Shown: piece after piece, positions 21,274 through 31,212 of the stretch
Layout: every line of letters begins with the position of its first letter
How positions within the stretch are numbered: position 1 is the first letter of the stretch
NCBI GenBank assembly: GCA_039915505.1
Contig: JBDSND010000081.1
Span: 12,850-76,849 of the forward strand
DNA length: 64,000 nucleotides
Source: CAIWHR01 sp039915505
GTDB lineage: Bacteria > Pseudomonadota > Gammaproteobacteria > Burkholderiales > Casimicrobiaceae
Direction of reading: 5' to 3'
Position numbers and translations under genes: made by a program
Notes under the pieces: model-generated
Database searches by the model: none
Told to the model about the DNA's origin: nothing
The model's input: the letters and a program-made list of their open reading frames with translations, nothing else

Positions 21274-23826
21274 ATGCTGACGCTTGCTTGGATCGCGGCG
21301 GTACTGGCGGGCTTGCTCGCCCTCGCCTACATCAATGCTTCCGGGTTGGCGTGGATCATTGCCACCGCGGTCGCGCTCGCCGTTGGCTGGCTCGGTCATG
21401 CGCTGCATCCGCTGGTGGCGATCGTGTTCTTGCTCGCCTTCGTGATCCTGGCGATACCGTTCAACATCCCCACCTTGCGGCGCAAGCTCATCAGCGATGG
21501 CGTGCTGTCGTCCTTTCGCAAGGTGATGCCGCCGATGTCGGATACCGAGCGCGAAGCCCTTGAGGCGGGGACCGTGTGGTGGGACGGCGAGCTCTTTTCC
21601 GGTCGTCCCGAGTGGCGACGTCTCCTAGCCACCCCGGCTCCGGTGCTGACACCCGACGAGGCGCGATTCATCGAGAATGACGTCACCGCGCTATGCGACA
21701 TGGTGACCGACTGGGAAACGACCCACGTGCACCGCGATCTGCCGCCCGAGGTATGGCAGTTCATCAAGGAGCGCGGGTTTCTCGGCATGATCATTCCCCG
21801 CGCGTACGGCGGCCTGGGATTTTCCGCCTATGCGCATTCCCAGGTCATCACCAAACTCTCGACGCGCTCGGGCACCGTCGCGGTGACCGTCATGGTGCCG
21901 AACTCGCTGGGGCCGGGCGAGTTGCTCCTGCACTACGGTACCGATGCCCAGAAGGACCACTACCTGCCGCGACTCGCCAGAGGCGAGGAGATCCCCTGCT
22001 TCGCGCTCACCAATCCCACCGCCGGTTCCGATGCCGCTGCAATCCCCGACACCGGGATCGTGTGCTGGGGCGAGCACGACGGCGCTCGCGTACTCGGGCT
22101 GTCGGTCACTTGGGACAAGCGCTACATCACCCTCGGCCCGGTCGCGACACTGCTCGGGCTCGCGTTCAAGGCCTACGATCCCGATCACCTCCTCGGCACC
22201 ACCGAGGACCTGGGCATCACCTGCGCACTGATCCCGACCACCCATCCGGGGGTCGAGATCGGCCGGCGGCACATGCCGCTCAATTGCGTCTTCCAGAACG
22301 GCCCCAACCACGGCAAGGACGTGTTCATTCCGCTGGACTGGGTGATCGGCGGACAGCCGATGCTCGGCAAGGGCTGGCGCATGCTGATGGAATGCCTCGC
22401 AGCGGGGCGCGGTGTCTCCTTGCCATCGTCGAATACCGGCATGGCCAAGCTCGCGGTGCGCGCGACCGGTGCCTACGCGCGGGTGCGCACCCAGTTCAAG
22501 ACGCCGATTGGCCGATTCGAGGGCGTCGAGGAGCCGCTTGCGCGCATGGGCGGCAGCCTCTACCTAATGGACGCGACGCGGGTGTTGACTGCTGCGGCCA
22601 TCGACCTCGGCGAGAAGCCGGGGGTGCCCTCGGCCATCGCCAAGCTGCACCTCACCGAGCGTGGCCGGCAAGTGATCAACGACGCGATGGACATCGCCGG
22701 TGGAAAGGGCATCTGCATGGGACCGTCCAATTTCCTCGGCGCTGCCTACATGCAAATGCCGGTCTCGATCACGGTCGAGGGCGCCAACATCCTGACCCGC
22801 AGCCTGATCATCTTCGGCCAGGGGGCGATCCGCTGCCACCCTTACGTACTGAAGGAGCTGCAGGCCACGCAGGACGCCGATTCCGAGCGCGCCTCCATCG
22901 CATTCGACGCCGCCTTCTTCGGCCACGTGCGCTTTACCTTCGCCAACATGGCGCGGACATTGATCATGGGCTGCACCGGCTCGCATTTCGTCGGGGTCGA
23001 TGCCGATGTCGCGCCCGAGACGCGCCGCTATTACCAGCAGCTCACGCGCTTCTCGGCCGCGCTCGCGTTCCTGGCCGATGTCTCGATGGGCTCGCTCGGG
23101 GGCGCGCTAAAGCGCAAAGAGAAGCTATCGGCCCGGCTCGGCGACGTTCTGTCGATGCTCTACCTCTGCTCGGCGACACTCGCCCGGTACGAGCGCGAGG
23201 GCCGGCAGGCCGCCGATGCCCCGCTTATGCACTGGGCGATGTGGGACGCCATGTTCAAGGCGCAGAGCGCACTCGAGGGCATCATCTCCAACTTCCCCTT
23301 GCGCATCGTCGCAGCGGTAGTGCGCGGCCTGGTGTTCCCGCTCGGGCGGCCCTATGTCGTGCCGTCCGACCATCTCGGGCACCAGGTTGCGCGCCTGCTC
23401 ATCGATCCATCCCCGACCCGCGACCGGCTGACCGATGGCATGCACATCCCTGCTGACCCCGCCGATCCCGTCGCGCTGCTCGAGCGAGCGCTCGATGCGA
23501 CGATCGCGGCCGAACCCATCGAGGCGCGGATCCGCGCGGCACTCAAGGCCGGGCAACTGGACGCACCGTCGTTCGGCGCGAGCGACCCCGGCGACCTGGC
23601 CAGGCGCGCGCACGCGTCGGGGCTGATCGGCGCCACCGAGCTCGACCTGGTGCGCACGGCGCGCACTCTGGTGGCGGCGGTGGTCCGGGTCGACGATTTC
23701 CCGCCTGATCTCACCGCCGTGGCGCGGGAGGCAGCGCCCACGCCCGCCGCCCCGAATGCCACGCCCGCTGACCCGAATGCCGCGCACGACGCCGGGGTCA
23801 CGCTGCAGCGCAAGGTGGTGGCCTGA
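21274..23826 (+). CDS. fadE: Acyl-CoA dehydrogenase FadE
   Basis: An 850-residue flavoprotein of the large FadE class (E. coli FadE is about 814). Two N-terminal membrane segments (about 3-22, 44-70) precede the dehydrogenase core (FIKERGFLGMIIPRAYGGLG, ALTNPTAGSDAAAIPDTG, AGGKGICMGPSNFLGAAYMQ) and a C-terminal DUF1974-like part. It performs the first oxidation of each beta-oxidation cycle and passes electrons to ETF. GGAG about seven bases before the ATG supports this start over an upstream in-frame GTG. The C-terminal 25 residues are an Ala/Pro-rich extension. First structural gene behind the TetR regulator. Confidence 0.95.
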   Translation: MLTLAWIAAVLAGLLALAYINASGLAWIIATAVALAVGWLGHALHPLVAIVFLLAFVILAIPFNIPTLRRKLISDGVLSSFRKVMPPMSDTEREALEAGTVWWDGELFSGRPEWRRLLATPAPVLTPDEARFIENDVTALCDMVTDWETTHVHRDLPPEVWQFIKERGFLGMIIPRAYGGLGFSAYAHSQVITKLSTRSGTVAVTVMVPNSLGPGELLLHYGTDAQKDHYLPRLARGEEIPCFALTNPTAGSDAAAIPDTGIVCWGEHDGARVLGLSVTWDKRYITLGPVATLLGLAFKAYDPDHLLGTTEDLGITCALIPTTHPGVEIGRRHMPLNCVFQNGPNHGKDVFIPLDWVIGGQPMLGKGWRMLMECLAAGRGVSLPSSNTGMAKLAVRATGAYARVRTQFKTPIGRFEGVEEPLARMGGSLYLMDATRVLTAAAIDLGEKPGVPSAIAKLHLTERGRQVINDAMDIAGGKGICMGPSNFLGAAYMQMPVSITVEGANILTRSLIIFGQGAIRCHPYVLKELQATQDADSERASIAFDAAFFGHVRFTFANMARTLIMGCTGSHFVGVDADVAPETRRYYQQLTRFSAALAFLADVSMGSLGGALKRKEKLSARLGDVLSMLYLCSATLARYEREGRQAADAPLMHWAMWDAMFKAQSALEGIISNFPLRIVAAVVRGLVFPLGRPYVVPSDHLGHQVARLLIDPSPTRDRLTDGMHIPADPADPVALLERALDATIAAEPIEARIRAALKAGQLDAPSFGASDPGDLARRAHASGLIGATELDLVRTARTLVAAVVRVDDFPPDLTAVAREAAPTPAAPNATPADPNAAHDAGVTLQRKVVA

Positions 23827-23882
23827 TTCCGCGGCCACATTCCGCCCTTTCCTAGCAGCCCGCTCCCGAATCCGAACCGATC

Positions 23883-25172
23883 ATGGCCGAACCTGAACCG
23901 ATCTACGTCGTCGACGGGGCGCGGACGCCGTTCCTCAAGGCGCGCAACCGACCGGGTCCTTTTGCTGCAGCGGACCTCGCCACGGTCGCCGGCCGCGCGG
24001 TGCTAGTGCGCCAGCCATTCGCCCCGACCGCGCTCGACGAGGTCATCCTCGGCTGCGCCGCGCCATCGCCCGACGAGGTCAACATCGGCCGTGTGGTCGC
24101 GCTGCGCATGGGGTGCGGACAGAAAGTGCCGGGATGGACGGTGATGCGCAATTGCGCGTCGGGCATGCAGGCCATTGACTCCGCGATCAGCAACATCCGC
24201 GCGGGTCGATCGCAGCTGGTGCTCGCTGGCGGCGTGGACGCGCTGTCGCGCGCGCCTCTGCTGTTCTCCGATGCGATGGTGCTGTGGCTGGCCAATTGGT
24301 ACGCGGCCAAATCGGCGGGCCAGCGCGCGGCGCTGCTCGGCCGATTCCGGCTGCGCTACCTCGCCCCGGTCATCGGTCTCATGAAGGGCCTCACCGATCC
24401 CACCGTCGGGCTGCTGATGGGACAGACGGCCGAGAACCTCGCTTTCCGTTTCGGCATCAGCCGCGCGGCGATGGATGCCTACTCGGCGCAAAGTCACGCC
24501 CGCGTCCTGCGCGCCCAGCGCGACGGCGCCTTCACCGACGAGCTGGTGCCCCTGTTCGCACCCGACGGCACGGTCTACACCGAGGACGACGGCGTGCGGG
24601 AGGACTCCACCCCGGATAACCTCGCCAAGCTGCGGCCGTTCTTCGATCGCACCTGGGGCAACGTCACCGCGGGCAACAGCTCGCAGGTGACCGACGGCGC
24701 TGCCTGGGTGTTGCTTGCGTCCGAGCGTGCGGTCGCGGAACACGATCTCACGCCCCTCGCCCGCATTACCGACAGTGAATGGGCCGGGCTCGATCCAGGC
24801 GAGATGGGACTGGGGCCGGTGCACGCGGCGACACCGATCCTGTCCCGGCACGGCTTCGGGCTCGACGACATCGACGCGTGGGAGATCAACGAAGCCTTCG
24901 CGGCACAGGTCATCGCCTGTGAGCGCGCCTGGGCATCGGCCGAATTCTGTCGTACCGAGCTCGGCTTGGAAGGGGCGCTGGGCGACATTGATCCTGCGAA
25001 GCTCAATGTCGATGGCGGCGCGATCGCCCTCGGCCACCCGGTCGGAGCCTCCGGCGCGCGGATCGTGCTCCACCTCGCCCGCGTGCTCGAGCGTAGCGGC
25101 GGCAAGCGAGGCATCGCGTCGATCTGCATTGGTGGCGGACAGGGCGGCGCAATGCTGATCGAGCGGCCATGA
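23883..25172 (+). CDS. fadI: Acetyl-CoA C-acyltransferase (FadI-type thiolase)
   Basis: A 429-residue thiolase. The nucleophile C91 is in RNCASGMQA; the catalytic His (about 385) is in GGAIALGHPVGASGAR; the second Cys (415) is in CIGGGQGG; NEAFAAQ is also present. The length and GRFRLRYLAPVIGLMKGLTD insertion fit FadI-type enzymes, which pair with FadJ, rather than shorter FadA. It cleaves 3-ketoacyl-CoA to acetyl-CoA. It overlaps the next gene by four bases (ATGA), so the two subunits are made together. Confidence 0.93.
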   Translation: MAEPEPIYVVDGARTPFLKARNRPGPFAAADLATVAGRAVLVRQPFAPTALDEVILGCAAPSPDEVNIGRVVALRMGCGQKVPGWTVMRNCASGMQAIDSAISNIRAGRSQLVLAGGVDALSRAPLLFSDAMVLWLANWYAAKSAGQRAALLGRFRLRYLAPVIGLMKGLTDPTVGLLMGQTAENLAFRFGISRAAMDAYSAQSHARVLRAQRDGAFTDELVPLFAPDGTVYTEDDGVREDSTPDNLAKLRPFFDRTWGNVTAGNSSQVTDGAAWVLLASERAVAEHDLTPLARITDSEWAGLDPGEMGLGPVHAATPILSRHGFGLDDIDAWEINEAFAAQVIACERAWASAEFCRTELGLEGALGDIDPAKLNVDGGAIALGHPVGASGARIVLHLARVLERSGGKRGIASICIGGGQGGAMLIERP

Positions 25173-27217
25173 GCGCGCGGGCAGACATGCCGGTCGCGCC
25201 CGCCGAGGACTCCGCCACGCGGTTGGCGGAGGACGCGGTCGTCCGCGACCACGATGGCATCGGTACTGGAGGGCTCGTCCACTGGCGCCTCGCCCGCGCC
25301 GAGGATGGCGTCGCACGACTGGAACTCGATCGCGCCGAGCGCAGCACGAATACGCTTTCTGCCGCCGTCCTGCAGGAACTCGACGTCGCGCTCGACATCC
25401 TCGAACGCAATCCGCCGGCCGGACTCATCATCGCCTCAGGCAAGCCTAACGGATTCATTGCCGGTGCGGACGTCGAGGAGTTCGCCGACATCCGCGGCGA
25501 ATCCGAGGCCTTGGCATTCGTGCGCCGCGGGTGGGACGTGTTCGCGCGTCTTGCCGAGACGGCCTACCCGACCGTCGCCCTGGTGCGCGGCTTCTGCCTC
25601 GGCGGCGGCCTCGAGCTCGCGCTCGCCTGCCACTATCGCGTCGTGGTCGACGAGCCCGCGACGCGCCTCGGTCTTCCCGAGGTCATGCTGGGCATCCTGC
25701 CCGGCTGGGGTGGCATCCAGCGACTGCCGCGACTTACCGGCGCACCCGCGGCACTCGATCTGTTGCTGACCGGCAAGTCGGTGGACGCGCGCAAGGCCAA
25801 GCGACTCGGCATCGCCGACGCCTGCGTGCCGGCGCGGGTCATGGAGAACGCGGCCCGCGGCATGCTGCGCACCCGCCCCCAAAGGCGTCGCGTGCCCTTC
25901 CCGCTTTCTCTCACCCTCAATCCAATCATCCGGAGGATCGTGGCGGCGCGGGCGCGGCAGGCGGTCGCGAAGCGCGTGGGCCGCGAGCATTACCCCGCAC
26001 CCTATGCCATCCTTGACGTGTGGGTTCGCCACGACGGCAACGTGCTGGCCGCCCCCGCGTCGGCACCCTGGTCCATTCCCGGTCTGCTGCGCTCGCCGAC
26101 CACGGCGAACCTGTTGCGGGTCTTCCGGCTGCAGGAGCGGTTGAAAGCGTTCGGCAAGGACGGCGGTTTCGACGGTGCCCACGTGCACGTCGTCGGCGCT
26201 GGCACGATGGGCGGCGACATTGCGGCGTGGTGTGCACTACGCGGCCTCGTGGTAACGCTCCAGGATCAGGACGCGCAGCGGCTCGCACCGGCCATGAAGC
26301 GGGCGGCGTCGCTGTTCTGGCAGCGCCTCAAGGATCCACGCCGCGTGCGCGACGCCCTCGACCGACTGGTTCCGGACGTCGGCGGCGCGGGCATCCGCCG
26401 CGCCGACATCGTGATCGAGGCGATCTTCGAGGATCTCGAGGCCAAGCGGACGCTCTTTGCGCGGCTGGAGCGGCAGGCGCGACCCGATGCGATCCTGGCG
26501 ACCAATACGTCGTCGATCCCGCTGGAATCGATCGCCGCGGCACTGCAGGACCCCGGCCGGTTGGTCGGTGTGCACTTCTTCAATCCGGTGGCGAGCATGA
26601 TGTTGGTCGAGGTCGTCGCCGGCGCCGCTACTCAAGCCGGCGTCGCGGCACGCGCCGCCGGGTTCGTGCGGGCGATCGACAAGCTTCCCCTGCCGGTCGC
26701 GAGCGCGCCCGGCTTCCTGGTGAACCGAGTTCTTGCACCCTATCTGCTCACCGCGATGCGTTGTGTCGACGAGGGAATCGCACCCGAGGTGGTCGATGCG
26801 GCGGCATTGCGTTTCGGGATGCCCATGGGTCCGATCGAGCTCGCCGACACCGTCGGCCTTGATATCTGCACGGCCGTAGGCACGCTGTTGCACCCGACCG
26901 AGTCGCCGCCGCAGGCGCTGACCGCGCTGGTGGCGGCCGGCAAGCTCGGCAAGAAGACCAATGCCGGCTTCTACGACTGGTCGAGCGGGCGACCGGCCAA
27001 GCGCCCCGCGGCGCCGCCGCCGGCTGGGCTCGAGGATCGGCTGATCCTGCCTTTCGTCGCGGCGGCCAAGTCAGCGCTTGCCGATGCCATCGTGGCCGAT
27101 GCGGATCTTGTCGATGCCGGCTCGATCTTCGGCACCGGCTTCGCGCCGTTTCGGGGTGGGCCGCTGCACTACGCGCACGAGCAGGGCGTTGCCTCGGCGC
27201 GTCTGGCCGGCGCGTAG
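25169..27217 (+). CDS. fadJ: Multifunctional enoyl-CoA hydratase / 3-hydroxyacyl-CoA dehydrogenase (FadJ-like)
   Basis: A 682-residue bifunctional enzyme in the usual domain order. The hydratase comes first (about 45-235: GFIAGADVEEF, FCLGGGLELALAC and LPEVMLGILPGWGG, each with a catalytic Glu). The NAD-binding domain (about 345-525: VHVVGAGTMGGDI, ATNTSSIPL, and the catalytic His in HFFNPVASMMLVEV) and the C-terminal dehydrogenase domain follow (APGFLVNRVLAPYL, GKKTNAGFY). It is the alpha-type partner of the preceding thiolase. The first 35 residues before the hydratase domain are polar and less conserved. Confidence 0.93.
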   Translation: MSARADMPVAPAEDSATRLAEDAVVRDHDGIGTGGLVHWRLARAEDGVARLELDRAERSTNTLSAAVLQELDVALDILERNPPAGLIIASGKPNGFIAGADVEEFADIRGESEALAFVRRGWDVFARLAETAYPTVALVRGFCLGGGLELALACHYRVVVDEPATRLGLPEVMLGILPGWGGIQRLPRLTGAPAALDLLLTGKSVDARKAKRLGIADACVPARVMENAARGMLRTRPQRRRVPFPLSLTLNPIIRRIVAARARQAVAKRVGREHYPAPYAILDVWVRHDGNVLAAPASAPWSIPGLLRSPTTANLLRVFRLQERLKAFGKDGGFDGAHVHVVGAGTMGGDIAAWCALRGLVVTLQDQDAQRLAPAMKRAASLFWQRLKDPRRVRDALDRLVPDVGGAGIRRADIVIEAIFEDLEAKRTLFARLERQARPDAILATNTSSIPLESIAAALQDPGRLVGVHFFNPVASMMLVEVVAGAATQAGVAARAAGFVRAIDKLPLPVASAPGFLVNRVLAPYLLTAMRCVDEGIAPEVVDAAALRFGMPMGPIELADTVGLDICTAVGTLLHPTESPPQALTALVAAGKLGKKTNAGFYDWSSGRPAKRPAAPPPAGLEDRLILPFVAAAKSALADAIVADADLVDAGSIFGTGFAPFRGGPLHYAHEQGVASARLAGA

Positions 27218-27380
27218 CAGCGGAGCGAGGCTGGGGGGGCCGGGTGGCGGTCCCGCGGCTGTCGGAGGGAAGGCCGTTCGCCACGTCGGCGGTGTAGCAT
27301 GCCCGCGGACACCCCGCGTTGTTCCTGGATCGGGGTAGGCGGCAGGGTCGTGAACGCGCAGGTGGGTGGGAGGGGACACC

Positions 27381-29051
27381 GTGGAAAAGGTCTGGCTGAA
27401 GCACTATCCGCCCGGCGTTCCGGCGGAAATCGACGTCACCGAATACGCCTCGGTGCGCGACGTGTTCGACCAAGCGGTGGCGATGTTCGCGGAGCGACCC
27501 GCGTTCACCTGCATGGGTAAGACGGTTACCTTCGGCGAGCTCGATGCGCTGTCCCGGGCCTTCGCCGCTTACCTGCAGGCCATCGGCTGCGTCAAGGGCA
27601 CCCGCGTGGCGTTGATGATGCCGAACATCCTGCAGTATCCCGTCTGTCTCTTCGGAGTGTTGCGCGCCGGCTGCACGGTGGTCAACGTCAATCCGCTGTA
27701 CACCGCGCGCGAGCTCGAGCACCAGCTCGCCGACTCCGGCGCGGAGATCATCGTCGTGGTCGAGAATTTCGCCGGGACGCTGCAACAGGTGATCGGCCGC
27801 ACTCGCATGCGCCAGGCCATCGTCACGACCATCGGCGGCATGCTGGGCGCGAAGGGGCTGCTGGTCGACTTCGTGCTGCGGCACGTGAAAAAAATCATCC
27901 CGCCCTGGTCATTGCCCGGTTCCGTGAAGCTCGCCGCGGCGCTCGAGCAAGGCGGCAAGCGCGAACTCGAGCACGTCGACCTCGGTCACGCCGACGTCGC
28001 GTTCCTCCAGTACACGGGTGGGACAACCGGTGATGCCAAGGGCGCGATGCTGCTGCATCGGAACATCGTCGCCAACCTGCTCCAGGCGCGGGTCTGGGTG
28101 CGGCCCGTGCTCGGCGATGCGCGGCAAGTGATCATGACGCCGCTGCCGCTCTATCACATCTTCTCGCTCACGGCGAACTGCCTGGTGTTCATGTCGCTGG
28201 GCGGGGAGAACGTGCTGATCACCAACCCGCGTGACATCCCCGGCTTCGTGAAGGAGCTAGCGCGTACTCGCTTCACCGCGATCACCGGGGTCAACACGCT
28301 GTACAACGCGCTGCTCAACAATCCGGACTTTGCCAAGGTCGATTTCTCCGCGCTGAAGCTCGCGCTCGGCGGTGGCATGGCCGTGCAGAAGGTGGTGGCG
28401 GATCGCTGGAAACAGGTGACCGGCGTGCCACTGATCGAGGCCTACGGGCTTACCGAGACCTCGCCGGCGGCGACCATCAATCCACTGGATCTGACCGCCT
28501 TCAACGGCAGCATCGGCCTGCCGGTGCCCTCGACCGAGATCGTCTTGCGCGATGACCACGGGCGGACCCTGCCCATCGGGGAAACAGGCGAGATCTGCAT
28601 CCGCGGGCCGCAGGTCATGGCCGGCTACTGGCAGCGTCCGGAGGAAACCGCCAAGGCGATCGACAAGGATGGCTGGTTCGCGACCGGCGACATCGGGGTG
28701 ATGGACGCCTCCGGCTACGTGCGCATCGTCGATCGCAAGAAGGACATGATCCTGGTCTCGGGCTTCAACGTGTATCCGAACGAGATCGAGGGCGTGGTGG
28801 CGACCCACCCCGGGGTCCTCGAGTGCGCGGCGGTCGGCGTGCCGGATGCAAAGTCCGGCGAAGCCGTGAAGCTGTTCGTGGTGAAGCGCGACGAGCACGT
28901 TACGGCGGAGGATATCCTCGGCCATTGCCGCCGTCACCTGACGGGCTACAAGGTACCGCGCGATGTGGACTTCCGCACCGAGCTGCCCAAGACCAACGTG
29001 GGCAAGATCCTGCGCCGCGAGCTGCGCGATCAGGCCCGCCGGGCCGCCTAG
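27381..29051 (+). CDS. fadD: Long-chain fatty acid-CoA ligase FadD
   Basis: A 556-residue AMP-forming ligase that activates imported fatty acids. The P-loop motif is LQYTGGTTGDAKGAML; the adenylate motif is EAYGLTETSP; the ATP motif is WFATGDIG. The fatty-acyl signature continues as YVRIVDRKKDMILVSGFNVY and the C-terminal lysine is in TNVGKILRREL. The GTG at 27381 (MEKVWLKHYPPGVP) follows GGGAGGGG and matches the family start. The ATP-dependent activation occurs at the inner membrane after FadL uptake. Confidence 0.96.
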   Translation: MEKVWLKHYPPGVPAEIDVTEYASVRDVFDQAVAMFAERPAFTCMGKTVTFGELDALSRAFAAYLQAIGCVKGTRVALMMPNILQYPVCLFGVLRAGCTVVNVNPLYTARELEHQLADSGAEIIVVVENFAGTLQQVIGRTRMRQAIVTTIGGMLGAKGLLVDFVLRHVKKIIPPWSLPGSVKLAAALEQGGKRELEHVDLGHADVAFLQYTGGTTGDAKGAMLLHRNIVANLLQARVWVRPVLGDARQVIMTPLPLYHIFSLTANCLVFMSLGGENVLITNPRDIPGFVKELARTRFTAITGVNTLYNALLNNPDFAKVDFSALKLALGGGMAVQKVVADRWKQVTGVPLIEAYGLTETSPAATINPLDLTAFNGSIGLPVPSTEIVLRDDHGRTLPIGETGEICIRGPQVMAGYWQRPEETAKAIDKDGWFATGDIGVMDASGYVRIVDRKKDMILVSGFNVYPNEIEGVVATHPGVLECAAVGVPDAKSGEAVKLFVVKRDEHVTAEDILGHCRRHLTGYKVPRDVDFRTELPKTNVGKILRRELRDQARRAA

Positions 29052-29071
29052 TGCCCGCAAGGACCGAGGCC

Positions 29072-29464
29072 ATGACCGGCAACGTCACCCTTCCCGACGA
29101 GGAGCCAGCGCTACGCGTCGTGCCGATGCCCGCCGACGCCAACTATCACGGCGACATCTTCGGTGGCTGGATCATGTCCCAAGTGGACATTGCCGGCTCG
29201 GTGCCGGCGTCGCGCCGGGCGCGCGGGCGCATCGCCACGGTGGCGGTGAACTCCTTCGTGTTCAAGGAACCGGTGCTGATCGGAGACCTGGTGAGCTTTT
29301 ATGCCCGGATCACCCGCTGCGGTCGTACTTCGATCACGGTGGACGTCGAGGTTTTCGCGCAGCGCAACCCGACGGACGAGGTGTGCGTGCGCGTCACGGA
29401 GGCGAGCCTGACCTATGTGGCAGTAGGCGCCGATCGGCTGCCACGCGAGTTGCCGCCGGCGTGA
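29072..29464 (+). CDS. Hotdog-fold acyl-CoA thioesterase (YciA-like)
   Basis: A 130-residue single-hotdog protein with the YciA-type N-terminal motif NYHGDIFGGWIMSQVDIAGS and the helix-strand set VNSFVFKEPVLIGDLVSFYA, TRCGRTSITVDVEVFAQRN. It hydrolyses acyl-CoA to fatty acid and CoA; in this locus it could relieve acyl-CoA overload. It begins 20 bases after fadD. The short C-terminal segment lacks the nucleotide-regulatory extension of longer family members. Confidence 0.9.
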   Translation: MTGNVTLPDEEPALRVVPMPADANYHGDIFGGWIMSQVDIAGSVPASRRARGRIATVAVNSFVFKEPVLIGDLVSFYARITRCGRTSITVDVEVFAQRNPTDEVCVRVTEASLTYVAVGADRLPRELPPA

Positions 29465-29675
29465 CGGCCTAGCTCAGTCAATTTTCGCGCCGATACAACA
29501 CTCGTCCGGGGCAGGTGTTGACGGGGTGTCGGAAACGGCGTCGACTCTGTTGCTCGCGTGTATATTGGTGATAACCATTTGAGCGCTAAACGAATCTTAA
29601 TGCAGATACCCGCCTCAGATGGTCGCGTCCAGAACGCGCGCCCGCCGCCCGGCACCCATCCCTAGGAGAATCGCC

Positions 29676-31127
29676 ATGCACCGCCCCCACCGTCGCACCC
29701 ACGTCGCGGTCGCCATCGGCGGCATCGCGCTTGCGCTCGGCTCCGGATACGTTCATGGCGCGGCATTTGCGCTCGCCGAGGAGAACGTGATGGGCCTCGG
29801 CAACGCCTTCGCCGGCGCCGCGGCGACCGCCGAGGACGCCAACACGGTCTGGCACAACCCCGCAGGTCTTGCGCGACTCAATTTCACGCAATTCGAGATC
29901 GCCCTGCACGCCATCACCGCATCTGCCAAGTTCAACAACCAGGGCTCCCAGGCCGCGGGGCTCCAGCCGCTCGGGGGGAATGGCGGCGATGCCGGCTCGA
30001 CGGCCCTGGTGCCCAATCTCTATGCATCGATGGCCATCAACGATCAATGGCATGTCGGCATCGGCATCAACGTGCCGTTCGGCCTGAAGACCGAGTACGC
30101 CGATGGCTGGCTCGGTCGCTACCAGGCGCTGCAATCTAAGATCGAGACGATCAACGTCAATCCCTCGGTGGGCTGGCGGGCGACCAAGGATTTCTGGCTC
30201 GGCGCCGGGGTGAACTACCAGAAGCTCAAGGCGACGCTCACCAACAACGTCAACTACAGCGGCGCGCTGGCTCAAGGCTATGGCCAGCTCGCGGCGGCGG
30301 GGCAGATACCCGCATCGGCGGTTCCCTCGCTCGCGGCGGCCACGGCCGGGCTCGACTCGTTCTTGTCGAACACTGCGGATGACGCCGCGTGGGGCTGGAA
30401 CGTCGGCGCGATGTACAGCATCGGCGGCGACGCGAACAACGACAACGGCGCGGCGCGAATCGGCGTCGCCTACCGGTCCAAGATCAAGTACAACCTTACC
30501 GGCAACGCGAATTTCACCAATCCGACGCCGGCCACGCTGACCGGGGCGCTCGCGCCCTTCAACGCGGCCGTCCAGGGGGTCAGCGCCTCGATCAATCAGA
30601 CCCGGCTTTTCAATGGCGGCATCAACGTCGACATCTCGATGCCGGACTCGGCGTCCCTGTCGTACTACCATCGGCTCAATGAACGTTGGGACATCCTCGG
30701 CGACGTCACGTGGACCGGTTGGAGCACCATCAAGCAAATCGCGATCGTTCGCACCAACGGCACGACGCTCGGCGTGCTGCCCGAGAACTTCAAGGACACC
30801 TGGCGGCTGGCTGCGGGCGTCAACTATTCACCGACGGAAAAGGTCGTGCTGCGTGCCGGCGTGGCTTGGGACGAGACGCCGGTCAACAGCACGGACCTCA
30901 GCCCACGCCTGCCCGACGGCGATCGCACGTGGCTCACGCTGGGCGCGCGATACAAGTTTTCGCGGGCAATCAATTTCGACGTCGGCGCCGCGTACATCTG
31001 GGTCAAGGACCCGTCCATCAACAATGCCGGCAATCCGCCGAGTGTCGCAGCGAACGGGCGTATCAACGGCACGTATAGCAATCACGTGTCGATCGTGTCC
31101 GCCCAGATGAACTACCGGTTCCGCTAG
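29676..31127 (+). CDS. fadL: Long-chain fatty acid outer-membrane porin FadL
   Basis: A 483-residue beta-barrel protein of the OmpP1/FadL family. A signal peptide ends in YVHGAAFA. The plug segment starts ALAEENVMGLGNAFAGAAAT, with the conserved NPAGL (in NTVWHNPAGLARL). The strand pattern continues to a C-terminal aromatic, NYRFR, the outer-membrane assembly signal. AGGAG eight bases before the ATG sets the start. It imports fatty acids for the fadD ligase. The 211-base gap upstream should contain its promoter; the stem CAACAC/GTGTTG there may end the fadD-thioesterase transcript. Confidence 0.94.
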   Translation: MHRPHRRTHVAVAIGGIALALGSGYVHGAAFALAEENVMGLGNAFAGAAATAEDANTVWHNPAGLARLNFTQFEIALHAITASAKFNNQGSQAAGLQPLGGNGGDAGSTALVPNLYASMAINDQWHVGIGINVPFGLKTEYADGWLGRYQALQSKIETINVNPSVGWRATKDFWLGAGVNYQKLKATLTNNVNYSGALAQGYGQLAAAGQIPASAVPSLAAATAGLDSFLSNTADDAAWGWNVGAMYSIGGDANNDNGAARIGVAYRSKIKYNLTGNANFTNPTPATLTGALAPFNAAVQGVSASINQTRLFNGGINVDISMPDSASLSYYHRLNERWDILGDVTWTGWSTIKQIAIVRTNGTTLGVLPENFKDTWRLAAGVNYSPTEKVVLRAGVAWDETPVNSTDLSPRLPDGDRTWLTLGARYKFSRAINFDVGAAYIWVKDPSINNAGNPPSVAANGRINGTYSNHVSIVSAQMNYRFR

Positions 31128-31212
31128 CGACGGCGCCCCGCGCGGTCGAGCCTCGAAGGTTCGCGAGTCGGTTGCGGGCCGTGCGATCCGTCTCGTTCGG
31201 AGCACCCTGATC

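Noticed and set aside
29586..30737. 383-codon minus-strand frame opposite fadL
   Set aside because: No recognisable family and valine/arginine-rich composition typical of antisense GC-rich frames.
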